Both the position numbers and the translations under genes were made by a program. Shown here in pieces: positions 6,624-14,017 of a DNA stretch of 14,017 nt. Each line of letters opens with the position of its first letter. Within the stretch, counting starts at the first letter, position 1. Origin of the DNA: DATLXU01 sp035575515 (GTDB lineage Bacteria; Acidobacteriota; Blastocatellia; UBA7656); NCBI GenBank assembly GCA_035575515.1, contig DATLXU010000093.1, forward strand, positions 1 to 14,017, written 5' to 3'. The notes under the pieces are model-generated. The model made no database searches. It saw nothing but the letters and a program-made list of their open reading frames with translations, and was not told the origin of the DNA.

Positions 6624-6721
6624 AGGATGAGGGATGAAGGATGAAGAAGAGCTCTTGAATTGCACATATCAAATTTGACGCGCGAAATCCTTTTCATCCT
6701 TCATCCCTCATCCCTCAAGAA
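6618..6721 (+). repeat. Heptad fold-back element between pyrE and truA, 21-base perfect stem
   Basis: The left arm is four consecutive GGATGAR units at 6618-6645, beginning inside the last codons of pyrE. The right arm is three units of TCATCCY at 6694-6714. Bases 6625-6645 are the exact reverse complement of 6693-6713, a perfect 21-base-pair stem with a 47-base loop; with one mismatch it extends to about 6621/6717. The truA start follows within nine bases of the right arm. Confidence 0.85.
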
Positions 6722-6722
6722 G

Positions 6723-7457
6723 GTGCGTAATTTCAAGATCACAATCGAGTACGACGGGACGCGCTATCACGGCTGGCAGATTCAGCCTAATGGCCGCACG
6801 ATTCAGGGTGAGCTAACGCGAGTGTTGTCACTGTTGGACAAAAGGCAGGTGACGATTCACGGGGCGGGACGCACCGATGCGGGCGTTCACGCCAGAGGGC
6901 AGGTCGCCAATTTCTTTCTCAAACGCGATTTTGATCCGTCTGAATTGCGTGACGCTATCAACGGCAATCTCGACCGCGACATCCGCGTGATGAATGTCGA
7001 GCTGGTTGATGAATCATTCAACGCGCGCTACTCAGCCAAGTGGAAAACGTATCGTTATCGGATAGCGACAGGTGCGGTCGTGAGTCCCTTTCTCTACAGC
7101 TACGTCTATCATCATCGCCGGGCGCTCGATCTTCGCGAGATGCAACGCGCTGCGGCGGCGCTTGTTGGCGAGCACGACTTCAGCGCGTTCACCGTGATGG
7201 AATCGGAAGTCGAAGACCACACGCGCACGCTTAAGCGATTGGATGTCGAACAAGACGGCAGCATCATTTCAATTGAAGCTGAAGCAAACGGCTTTCTGCG
7301 TTATATGGTGAGGACGATTGTTGGGACTTTGATTGAAGTGGGACGCAAACGGCGCGGCGCGGAAGATGTGGCCGAAATCTTAGAGAGCCGCGACCGCGCA
7401 AATGCAGGCCCTACGGCTCCTGCTGCCGGGTTGACTTTGATGCGAGTCGACTATTAG
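6723..7457 (+). CDS. truA: tRNA pseudouridine synthase A
   Basis: It converts uridines 38-40 of the tRNA anticodon arm to pseudouridine. The 244-residue product from a GTG start begins VRNFKITIEYDGTRYHGWQ, the conserved N terminus of the family. The catalytic aspartate is D52 in GAGRTDAGVHARGQ. Other family segments include FNARYSAKWKTYRYR and the C-terminal FLRYMVRTIVGTLIEVG. The same frame runs upstream to a TTG at 6660, but those 21 codons are translated loop and heptad repeat (LHPSSLKK), so the GTG at 6723 is preferred. No clear Shine-Dalgarno sequence is present; the bases before the GTG are the right arm of the heptad element. The family size of about 245-270 residues fits. Confidence 0.93.
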   Translation: MRNFKITIEYDGTRYHGWQIQPNGRTIQGELTRVLSLLDKRQVTIHGAGRTDAGVHARGQVANFFLKRDFDPSELRDAINGNLDRDIRVMNVELVDESFNARYSAKWKTYRYRIATGAVVSPFLYSYVYHHRRALDLREMQRAAAALVGEHDFSAFTVMESEVEDHTRTLKRLDVEQDGSIISIEAEANGFLRYMVRTIVGTLIEVGRKRRGAEDVAEILESRDRANAGPTAPAAGLTLMRVDY

Positions 7458-7467
7458 AGTGACAAAG

Positions 7468-7562
7468 AGCGATCAGCCATCTGCATTCAGCTTTCAATCG
7501 GAAAAGTCTGGGCCGGATGTAAAGAGAGAATTTAGCTGAGTGCTGATAGCTGATCGCTGATC
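7468..7562 (+). repeat. Heptad fold-back element between truA and uppS
   Basis: The left arm steps in sevens: GATCAGC (7471-7477), CATCTGC (7478-7484), ATTCAGC (7485-7491). The right arm does the same: GCTGAGT (7535-7541), GCTGATA (7542-7548), GCTGATC (7549-7555), GCTGATC (7556-7562). Bases 7468-7492 pair with 7534-7558 at 22 of 25 positions around a 41-base loop. The element takes up most of the 127-base spacer. Confidence 0.82.
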
Positions 7563-7584
7563 GTTTTCTTTTCATTTAGCAATA

Positions 7585-8409
7585 ATGAGCAATCATATCC
7601 TCAAAGAGTTTGAGAGCGTGATCGAAAATGGCTCGCGCGACGAGTTTCTGCTCAGGCAGATTGACCCGCAAAGGCTTCCCGCGCACATTGCAATCATCAT
7701 GGACGGCAATGGCCGATGGGCCGCGCGCCGCAACCAGCCGCGCGTTGCGGGCCATCGCGCAGGGGCGGAAGCCGTTCGCGCTGCGGTTGACACATCGGCG
7801 CGGCTCGGCATCCCTTACCTGACGCTTTATGCGTTTTCGACCGAGAACTGGAAGCGCCCGCGTCTTGAAGTCGAAGCGTTGATGGGACTGCTGCGCGAGT
7901 TTTTGCGCAAAGAGGTTCGCAGCATCAAGCAGAACAACATTCGCTTTCAAACGATTGGCCGCGAGCAGAGCCTTGAAGCAGCCGTGCGCCGCGAAATTGA
8001 TTATGCCCGTCGCGAGACCGCATCGAACACGGGGATGGTGCTGACGGTCGCGCTCAGTTACAGCGGGCGCACGGAGATAGTTCACGCCTGCCGCGAGCTT
8101 GCTGCCGAGTTTGCGGCGAGCGGGCGCGACCCGTCTGAGATAAGCGAGTATGACATCGAACGGCATCTATTCACAGCAGGGCTTCCCGATCCTGATCTGT
8201 TGATTCGCACGAGCGGCGAGATGCGGGTATCGAATTTCCTGCTCTGGCAAATCGCCTACAGCGAGATTTACGTTACGGACACGCTTTGGCCCGACTTCCG
8301 CCGCGCCGATCTGTTTGAGGCTGTCATCGAGTATCAGAAACGTGAGCGGCGCTATGGCGATGTCAAGTCCGCCGAAAAGAGTCCGCTCATCGTCGCGAAT
8401 ATGAAATGA
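7585..8409 (+). CDS. uppS: Isoprenyl transferase (undecaprenyl diphosphate synthase)
   Basis: It makes the C55 lipid carrier used in cell-wall and polysaccharide export by cis-condensation of isopentenyl diphosphate. The 274-residue product has the hallmark HIAIIMDGNGRWA (34-46) with catalytic D40, then AGHRAGAEAV with H57, the loop FSTENWKRP (84-92), and the C-terminal RTSGEMRVSNFLLWQ (208-222), all intact. It carries about 15 more N-terminal residues than the compact E. coli-type enzyme. The ATG at 7585 is the only ATG before the catalytic motif and lacks a Shine-Dalgarno sequence. Its neighbour cdsA commonly follows uppS in bacteria; the usual dxr and rseP are not next here. Confidence 0.94.
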   Translation: MSNHILKEFESVIENGSRDEFLLRQIDPQRLPAHIAIIMDGNGRWAARRNQPRVAGHRAGAEAVRAAVDTSARLGIPYLTLYAFSTENWKRPRLEVEALMGLLREFLRKEVRSIKQNNIRFQTIGREQSLEAAVRREIDYARRETASNTGMVLTVALSYSGRTEIVHACRELAAEFAASGRDPSEISEYDIERHLFTAGLPDPDLLIRTSGEMRVSNFLLWQIAYSEIYVTDTLWPDFRRADLFEAVIEYQKRERRYGDVKSAEKSPLIVANMK

Positions 8410-8491
8410 GTTTTCAGTTTTTAGTTGTCAGAAAGAGTTGCTAGGCGAGAACGGGCAAGAGCTCCAAACTGAAAACTGAAAACTGAAAACT
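8409..8491 (+). repeat. Heptad fold-back element between uppS and cdsA
   Basis: The left arm starts at the uppS stop: GTTTTCA (8410-8416), GTTTTTA (8417-8423), GTTGTCA (8424-8430). The right arm is CTCCAAA (8462-8468) then three exact CTGAAAA units (8469-8489), reaching to four bases before the cdsA ATG. Bases 8409-8431 pair with 8469-8491 at 21 of 23 positions, with a 37-base loop. When folded, the stop of uppS and the start of cdsA are brought next to each other. Confidence 0.85.
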
Positions 8492-8493
8492 GC

Positions 8494-9324
8494 ATGAAGA
8501 GAATACTCACCGCCATCGTTGCGCTGCCCATTCTACTATTCACAGTCTGGAGTCCGGCACCTTACTTCTTCGTCGCGCTCTCTGCGCTTGCGATTCTGCT
8601 TGCGCTCCACGAGTTCTACGCGCTCGCGTCGAAAGTTGGCGCGCGAGCCTTCGCGTTTTGTGGTTACGCGGCTGCGGCGGCAGTTGTCGCGTGTTTCGTT
8701 TTTCAATCGCCGCAGTGGATAGTCGCCGTCATTGCGGCTCTTGCAATTGTCGCGCTCGCGGCTTCGCTTTCGCGCGCTGATGATATGGGCGCGGCGCTCT
8801 CCTCAGTTTCAGCGACTGTCTTCGGTGTGGTTTATATCGCATTGCTCGCGGGATTCTTAATTGGCGTGCGAATGCTCGCGGACGCGTTTGCGCGGGCGGC
8901 GATCCCGCATCTTTCATCGAAGCTATTAACTATGTTTTTTGCGATGGTGATGATGACCGACACGGGAGCGTATTACACGGGCCGAACGGTAGGCCGCCAC
9001 AAGCTCGCGCCGCGCATCAGTCCCGGAAAGACCATTGAAGGTTCCATCGGCGGCCTCATATCCGCTATCATAACAGGGCCGCTGTGCAAATTGATATTCT
9101 TTCCTGAGATTCCGATTGTTCACGCGGCTGCGCTTGGCGCGGCGATTGGCGTAATCGGACAAATAGGCGATCTGGCTGAGTCATTGCTCAAGCGAGGCGC
9201 GGGCGTCAAGGATTCGGGCGCGCTGCTTCCCGGTCATGGCGGCATGCTCGACCGCGTTGATTCGATACTGTTTTGCGCGCCGCTGCTTTATTACTATTCA
9301 ATTTTATTTCTTCCCGGATGGTAG
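8494..9324 (+). CDS. cdsA: Phosphatidate cytidylyltransferase
   Basis: This integral membrane enzyme makes CDP-diacylglycerol from phosphatidate and CTP, the branch point of phospholipid synthesis. The 276-residue product is strongly hydrophobic with about seven or eight predicted membrane segments. Its C-terminal family signature is complete at about 230-254: SLLKRGAGVKD followed by PGHGGMLDR. The preceding PGKTIEGSIGG (177-187) and MTDTGAYYTGR are also typical. The ATG at 8494 has no Shine-Dalgarno sequence; CTGAAAACTGC of the heptad element abuts it. It is the last gene of the pyrE-truA-uppS-cdsA run; a small hairpin follows its stop. Confidence 0.93.
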   Translation: MKRILTAIVALPILLFTVWSPAPYFFVALSALAILLALHEFYALASKVGARAFAFCGYAAAAAVVACFVFQSPQWIVAVIAALAIVALAASLSRADDMGAALSSVSATVFGVVYIALLAGFLIGVRMLADAFARAAIPHLSSKLLTMFFAMVMMTDTGAYYTGRTVGRHKLAPRISPGKTIEGSIGGLISAIITGPLCKLIFFPEIPIVHAAALGAAIGVIGQIGDLAESLLKRGAGVKDSGALLPGHGGMLDRVDSILFCAPLLYYYSILFLPGW

Positions 9325-9331
9325 AAGCAGG

Positions 9332-9354
9332 CTGAAAACTGCATGAGCAGTTTT
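9332..9354 (+). repeat. Short hairpin after cdsA, related to the uppS/cdsA repeat
   Basis: AAAACTGC (9335-9342) and GCAGTTTT (9347-9354) form a perfect eight-base-pair stem with an ATGA loop, eight bases after the cdsA stop. The 15-mer CTGAAAACTGCATGA at 9332-9346 is identical to 8483-8497, which is the last heptad of the uppS/cdsA element plus the cdsA start. It could act as a weak transcription stop, but the T run is only four long and lies in the stem. Confidence 0.55.
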
Positions 9355-9373
9355 GATAACGAGCGAGGCTCTT

Positions 9374-9724
9374 ATGTCTATCACTGTCAAATGCGCCTGG
9401 TGCGGTTCGATAATGGGAGTTAAGGAAGGGGAACTCGCTGGCGGGTTTAATATCAGCCATTCAATATGCCTCGCTTGCGGAACTAAGATTTGCGCCTCGC
9501 TGGATGCTTTATCAGATAAATGGGATGGCATCGAAAGGCGCGTCGGGGCTGAAAAGCGCAAGGGTGAGCGCAGACGCTCAGCGCGACACGTTGCAGATAC
9601 CCTCATTGCCCTCAACGGCGTCGTATGGGTAGACAATAAAGGCACGGATCGCCGTCGAGCAGTGCGCCGCGAATCGGATCGCAGAACGATAATAAAAGCG
9701 ATTTTTGGAAATGTGTTCGAATGA
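9374..9724 (+). CDS. Small CxxC protein with Arg-rich repeats, unknown function
   Basis: The product has 116 residues. Its N-terminal half has two cysteine knuckles, C7-x2-C10 (CAWCGSIMG) and C32-x2-C35 (ISHSICLACG), spaced like a zinc-binding module; C40 follows. The pattern CxWC...ISHxICxxC recurs in small bacterial proteins and at the ends of some PAS or receiver proteins. Two Arg-rich stretches follow, at about 53-71 (IERRVGAEKRKGERRRSAR) and 91-104 (TDRRRAVRRESDRR), separated by a hydrophobic strand ADTLIALNGVVWV. These resemble the ERRxxxR linkers seen before PilZ domains, but no PilZ domain is present. Binding to nucleic acid or nucleotide is possible but unproven. The ATG at 9374 has GAGG five bases upstream. 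Confidence 0.72.
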   Translation: MSITVKCAWCGSIMGVKEGELAGGFNISHSICLACGTKICASLDALSDKWDGIERRVGAEKRKGERRRSARHVADTLIALNGVVWVDNKGTDRRRAVRRESDRRTIIKAIFGNVFE

Positions 9725-9829
9725 AACCGCCCGCGCTCTGTCCTGTTCAAATCTTTTCTTTAGAGCTTCTGGCAAGCGAGCCGCCGTTTTGTTAATCTCA
9801 TCGAAAAGAGTGTATCGGAGCGATTTACG

Positions 9830-11431
<1,602 letters not shown>

Positions 11432-11458
11432 CAGTCAGGCTGATGTCCGATTTCTTTT

Positions 11459-12529
11459 ATGGATAACATTCTTGAAGTCAAAAATCTGACCACGCAATTC
11501 TTCACGCGGGCGGGTGCAATCAGAGCCGTTGACGACGTGAGTTTTACTATTCCGCGCGGGCAGACGCTCGCCCTGGTTGGCGAATCGGGCAGCGGAAAAT
11601 CGGTCACGAGCCTTTCGATCATGCGACTGGTTCCGCCGCCAGGACGAATTACATCGGGCGAGATCGTTTTCAATGGCAGCGACTTGATGAAGCTCAACCC
11701 TGAAGCAATGCGGCGACTGCGCGGGCGCGAGATAGCGATGATATTTCAAGACCCGATGACCTCGCTCAATCCCGTTTACACCGTCGGCGACCAAATAGCC
11801 GAAGCCGTCGAGCTTCACGAAGCGTTAACGCGAAAGCAAGCGTGGGCGCGAGCCGTCGAGATGATGGAGCGCGTTAAGATTCCCGACGCCGCGCGCCGCG
11901 CAAAAGATTACCCGTATCAGCTTTCGGGCGGGATGCGCCAGCGCGTGATGATTGCGATGGCGCTTTCGTGCAATCCGAAACTGCTCATCGCAGACGAGCC
12001 GACCACCGCGCTTGATGTGACGATTCAGGCAGAGATACTTGAGTTGCTCAGAAGCCTGAAAGATGACTTCGATCTTTCGATGCTTCTTATAACTCACGAT
12101 CTCGGCGTCGTAGCCGAGACGGCTGATCGAGTTGCCGTGATGTACGCGGGCCGAATAGTTGAAGAATCTCCCGCGCGCGAGATTTTCTATAACCCGCGGC
12201 ACCCTTACACTGAAGGCTTGTTGCGCTCGGTTCCGCGACTTACGGAAGAAGGGTTGAAGCAGCGAAGGCTTGAGACCATCGAAGGCACAGTGCCGAGCCT
12301 TCTGGATTTGCCCGCCGGGTGCAAGTTCGCGCCGCGATGTTCCTATGTTATTCGAGAATGCACAGAAGCCGAGCCTGCCTTGCTTTCGGTCAACGAGCAG
12401 CATCGCGCTCGCTGCATCAGATGGGAAAGTGTCGGCGACGAATCGGCCAAGACGCACCCGGAGCGTTCTGGCAGCGTCAACTCAATCGCGCCATCACCGA
12501 TCTCTGACGAACAGCAAGCCTCTTTGTGA
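11459..12529 (+). CDS. Oligopeptide/dipeptide ABC transporter ATPase, DppD/OppD type
   Basis: The 356-residue product powers import of peptides or nickel-type substrates through a permease pair. Motifs are complete: Walker A GESGSGKS (41-48), Q-loop IFQDPMTSLNP (95-105), signature LSGGMRQR (155-162), Walker B LLIADEP (175-181), and switch H213 in LLITHDLGVV. The C-terminal OppD/F extension carries cysteines 288, 294, 301 and 319 in GCKFAPRC...C...RARC, an arrangement shown in some DppD/OppD proteins to bind a 4Fe-4S cluster. A final 30 or so residues (ESAKTHPERSGSV onward) look like a variable tail. No Shine-Dalgarno sequence is seen before the ATG at 11459. No permease or binding-protein gene is present, so the partners lie elsewhere. 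Confidence 0.93.
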   Translation: MDNILEVKNLTTQFFTRAGAIRAVDDVSFTIPRGQTLALVGESGSGKSVTSLSIMRLVPPPGRITSGEIVFNGSDLMKLNPEAMRRLRGREIAMIFQDPMTSLNPVYTVGDQIAEAVELHEALTRKQAWARAVEMMERVKIPDAARRAKDYPYQLSGGMRQRVMIAMALSCNPKLLIADEPTTALDVTIQAEILELLRSLKDDFDLSMLLITHDLGVVAETADRVAVMYAGRIVEESPAREIFYNPRHPYTEGLLRSVPRLTEEGLKQRRLETIEGTVPSLLDLPAGCKFAPRCSYVIRECTEAEPALLSVNEQHRARCIRWESVGDESAKTHPERSGSVNSIAPSPISDEQQASL

Positions 12530-12563
12530 TTAATGATCGAGATTGATCTTCGAGCTTCAGATT

Positions 12564-13556
12564 ATGACGAGCAACGGGAATCTTGTAGAAGTCCGAAATC
12601 TGAAAAAATACTTTCCCGTCGGCGAAGGGCTGCTCGGCGTTGGCCGCGAAACCGTCAAAGCGGTTGACGATGTGAGCTTCACGATAAAGCGCGGCGAGAC
12701 TTTCGGGCTTGTAGGCGAATCGGGCTGCGGCAAATCAACGACGGGCCGTTGCATACTGAGACTCATCGAGCCGACTGCGGGCGAAGTGATATTCGATGGC
12801 CGCGACATTGCATCGCTTTCGCGCAAAGAGCTTCGCGCGATGCGCCGCGATATGCAGATAATCTTTCAAGACCCTTACTCGTCGCTCAATCCGCGAATGA
12901 AAGTCGAAGAGATTATCGCCGAGCCGCTCGCAATTCACAAAGTCGGCAATCGAGGCGAGCGGCGCGACCGCGTGATGGAATTATTGAAACTCGTTGGACT
13001 CGATTCATCGCACGCCAGTCGCTACCCGCATGAATTTTCGGGCGGGCAAAGGCAGCGAATAGGAATCGCCCGCGCGCTCGCGCTCAGTCCAAAGTTCATC
13101 GTGTGCGACGAGCCTGTTTCGGCGCTCGACGTTTCGGTTCAGGCGCAGGTCGTAAATCTTCTACAGGATTTGCAGGAGCAACTGGGGCTGACTTATCTGT
13201 TCATCTCGCATGGCCTTTCAGTCGTTGAGCATATCTCGACGCGAGTTGGAATAATGTATCTCGGCAAGCTGGTTGAAGTGGCATCGAGTCGCGAGATATT
13301 TCATAACCCGCTGCACCCGTACACAAGGGCGCTGCTATCGGCCATCCCCGTGCCTGACCCTGACGCGAAGCGCGAGCGTGTGCCGCTATCGGATGAATTG
13401 CCGACAGCGATTGCTCCGCCATCGGGCTGTCGCTTTCGCACGCGCTGCCCGATTGCAGAAAAGCGATGCGCCGAAGAAGAGCCGCAACTGGTTGAAGTCA
13501 GTCCCGGCCATTTCGTCGCGTGTATGGTGGTTGCGCCCGGCGCGCAAAAAGAGTAG
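12564..13556 (+). CDS. Oligopeptide/dipeptide ABC transporter ATPase, DppF/OppF type
   Basis: This 330-residue product is the partner ATPase of the preceding gene, 34 bases downstream. It has Walker A GESGCGKS (51-58), Q-loop IFQDPYSSLNP (100-110), signature FSGGQRQR (158-165), Walker B FIVCDEP (178-184) and switch H216. The residue after that histidine is Gly (ISHGLSVV), where Asp is usual in this family. Cysteines 289, 295, 302 and 320 in the C-terminal extension have exactly the spacing of the DppD-like neighbour. The ATG at 12564 starts a family-like N terminus (MTSNGNLVEVRNLKKYFPVG); the frame opens seven codons earlier at a TTG, which adds nothing family-like. The pair should form a heterodimeric motor for a peptide-type importer. 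Confidence 0.93.
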   Translation: MTSNGNLVEVRNLKKYFPVGEGLLGVGRETVKAVDDVSFTIKRGETFGLVGESGCGKSTTGRCILRLIEPTAGEVIFDGRDIASLSRKELRAMRRDMQIIFQDPYSSLNPRMKVEEIIAEPLAIHKVGNRGERRDRVMELLKLVGLDSSHASRYPHEFSGGQRQRIGIARALALSPKFIVCDEPVSALDVSVQAQVVNLLQDLQEQLGLTYLFISHGLSVVEHISTRVGIMYLGKLVEVASSREIFHNPLHPYTRALLSAIPVPDPDAKRERVPLSDELPTAIAPPSGCRFRTRCPIAEKRCAEEEPQLVEVSPGHFVACMVVAPGAQKE

Positions 13557-13588
13557 AGTGCGATAAATCCACTCAGGAGATAAATCGA

Positions 13589-14017
13589 ATGGTTCAAGAT
13601 GGAAATCAGATGCAACCCGACACGCCTGCTTATGGCAGACCTGAAGCGCAAACTCAACCCACCGCGCCCGAAGAACCCGCGCGGCTCGGTCCCGTTCAGA
13701 GATTTTTCGGCGTGCTTTTTTCCCCAACTGAAACTTTCGAGGATGTGAACCGCAAGCCAAATTGGATTGTTCCAATTCTTATTATTATGGTGACTGTGCT
13801 TGCCAGCACGCTCTTCTTTAACTGGAAGGTACATCCGAACTGGGACGCCATCATTCGCAAACAGATAACAGAGAGCATCGAAAAGAGAGGCGCTCAGATG
13901 CCTTCGGAAGACCAGATTCAACGCCAGGTCGATTTCGGAAAGACCATAGCAAAGTTCTCGCCTGCGATTGCAGCCGTTGCCGCGCCTATCCTTTATCTCG
14001 TGCTGGCGGGCATCTTC
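13589..14017 (+). CDS. YIP1-family membrane protein, 3' end beyond the window
   Basis: The first 143 residues are visible and the frame is still open at the right edge. A hydrophilic Gln/Pro-rich N terminus (1-33) leads into GPVQRFFGVLFSPTETFEDVNRKPNW (34-59), the entry motif of bacterial YIP1-domain proteins. Transmembrane helix 1 is about 59-77 (WIVPILIIMVTVLASTLFF), then a charged loop (78-122), then a second helix begins at about 124 (SPAIAAVAAPILYLVLAGIF). The function of bacterial members is not established. AGGAG lies eight to nine bases before the ATG, a strong ribosome binding site. It follows the ATPase gene by 32 bases on the same strand and could be co-transcribed, but no functional link is evident. 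Confidence 0.82.
   Translation, partial: MVQDGNQMQPDTPAYGRPEAQTQPTAPEEPARLGPVQRFFGVLFSPTETFEDVNRKPNWIVPILIIMVTVLASTLFFNWKVHPNWDAIIRKQITESIEKRGAQMPSEDQIQRQVDFGKTIAKFSPAIAAVAAPILYLVLAGIF

Noticed and set aside
8462..8489. Repeated CTGAAAA units as a CRISPR or microsatellite array
   Set aside because: There are no spacers and the unit is only seven bases. The matching inverted arm and the parallel elements at other gene boundaries place it in the heptad fold-back class.
12530..12563. GATC-rich spacer between the two ATPase genes as another heptad element
   Set aside because: Only weak, short similarities (GATCGAG/ATTGATC) are seen, with no consistent 7-base register and no arm pairing beyond four bases.

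Overview
The window looks like ordinary chromosome of a moderately GC-rich Gram-negative-type bacterium. Gene content (NtrB/NtrC-type two-component pair, SIMPL-domain secreted protein, YIP1-family membrane protein, stand-alone methylmalonyl-CoA mutase large subunit) and codon style suggest an acidobacterium, possibly Blastocatellia. That placement is inference from general impression, not from a marker gene. There is no phage, transposase, CRISPR or defence locus.

Layout. 1-300: a possible partial minus-strand gene at the left edge, then a complete tRNA-Gly(CCC) with its own promoter. 393-1474 (minus): a SIMPL-domain secreted protein followed by a small cupin. 1710-4653 (plus): membrane sensor kinase and sigma-54-type response regulator. 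4772-5065 (minus): small Cys/His protein, converging on the regulator. 5270-5869 (minus): mobA-like molybdenum cofactor guanylyltransferase, divergent from 6009-9324 (plus): pyrE, truA, uppS, cdsA. These cover pyrimidine synthesis, tRNA pseudouridylation, undecaprenyl-PP synthesis and CDP-diacylglycerol synthesis. 9374-9724: small CxxC protein with Arg-rich repeats. 9830-13556: methylmalonyl-CoA mutase large subunit, then two Opp/Dpp-type ABC ATPases without permeases. 13589 to the end: N-terminal part of a YIP1-family membrane protein.

The most unusual signal lies between the genes. At least five gene boundaries (kinase/regulator, mobA/pyrE, pyrE/truA, truA/uppS, uppS/cdsA) carry a fold-back element built on a strict 7-base period. 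A left arm of degenerate heptamers near one gene's end is matched, as reverse complement, by a right arm of heptamers near the next gene's start, around a unique loop of roughly 40-65 bases. The heptamer differs completely from element to element (GGATGAR, CTGAAAA, GCTGATM, CGGAACC, AAATCCA), but period, fold-back layout and position are shared. In the pyrE-to-cdsA run the arms sit close to the stop of one gene and the start of the next, so folding would bring stop and start together. A single-armed heptad tract lies at 1568-1616, and a short relative follows cdsA at 9332-9354.

The layout recalls the heptameric STRR repeats of cyanobacteria, but the inverted pairing at gene junctions, with a different heptamer at each, is a distinct architecture. 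I cannot tell without a database search whether it has been described.
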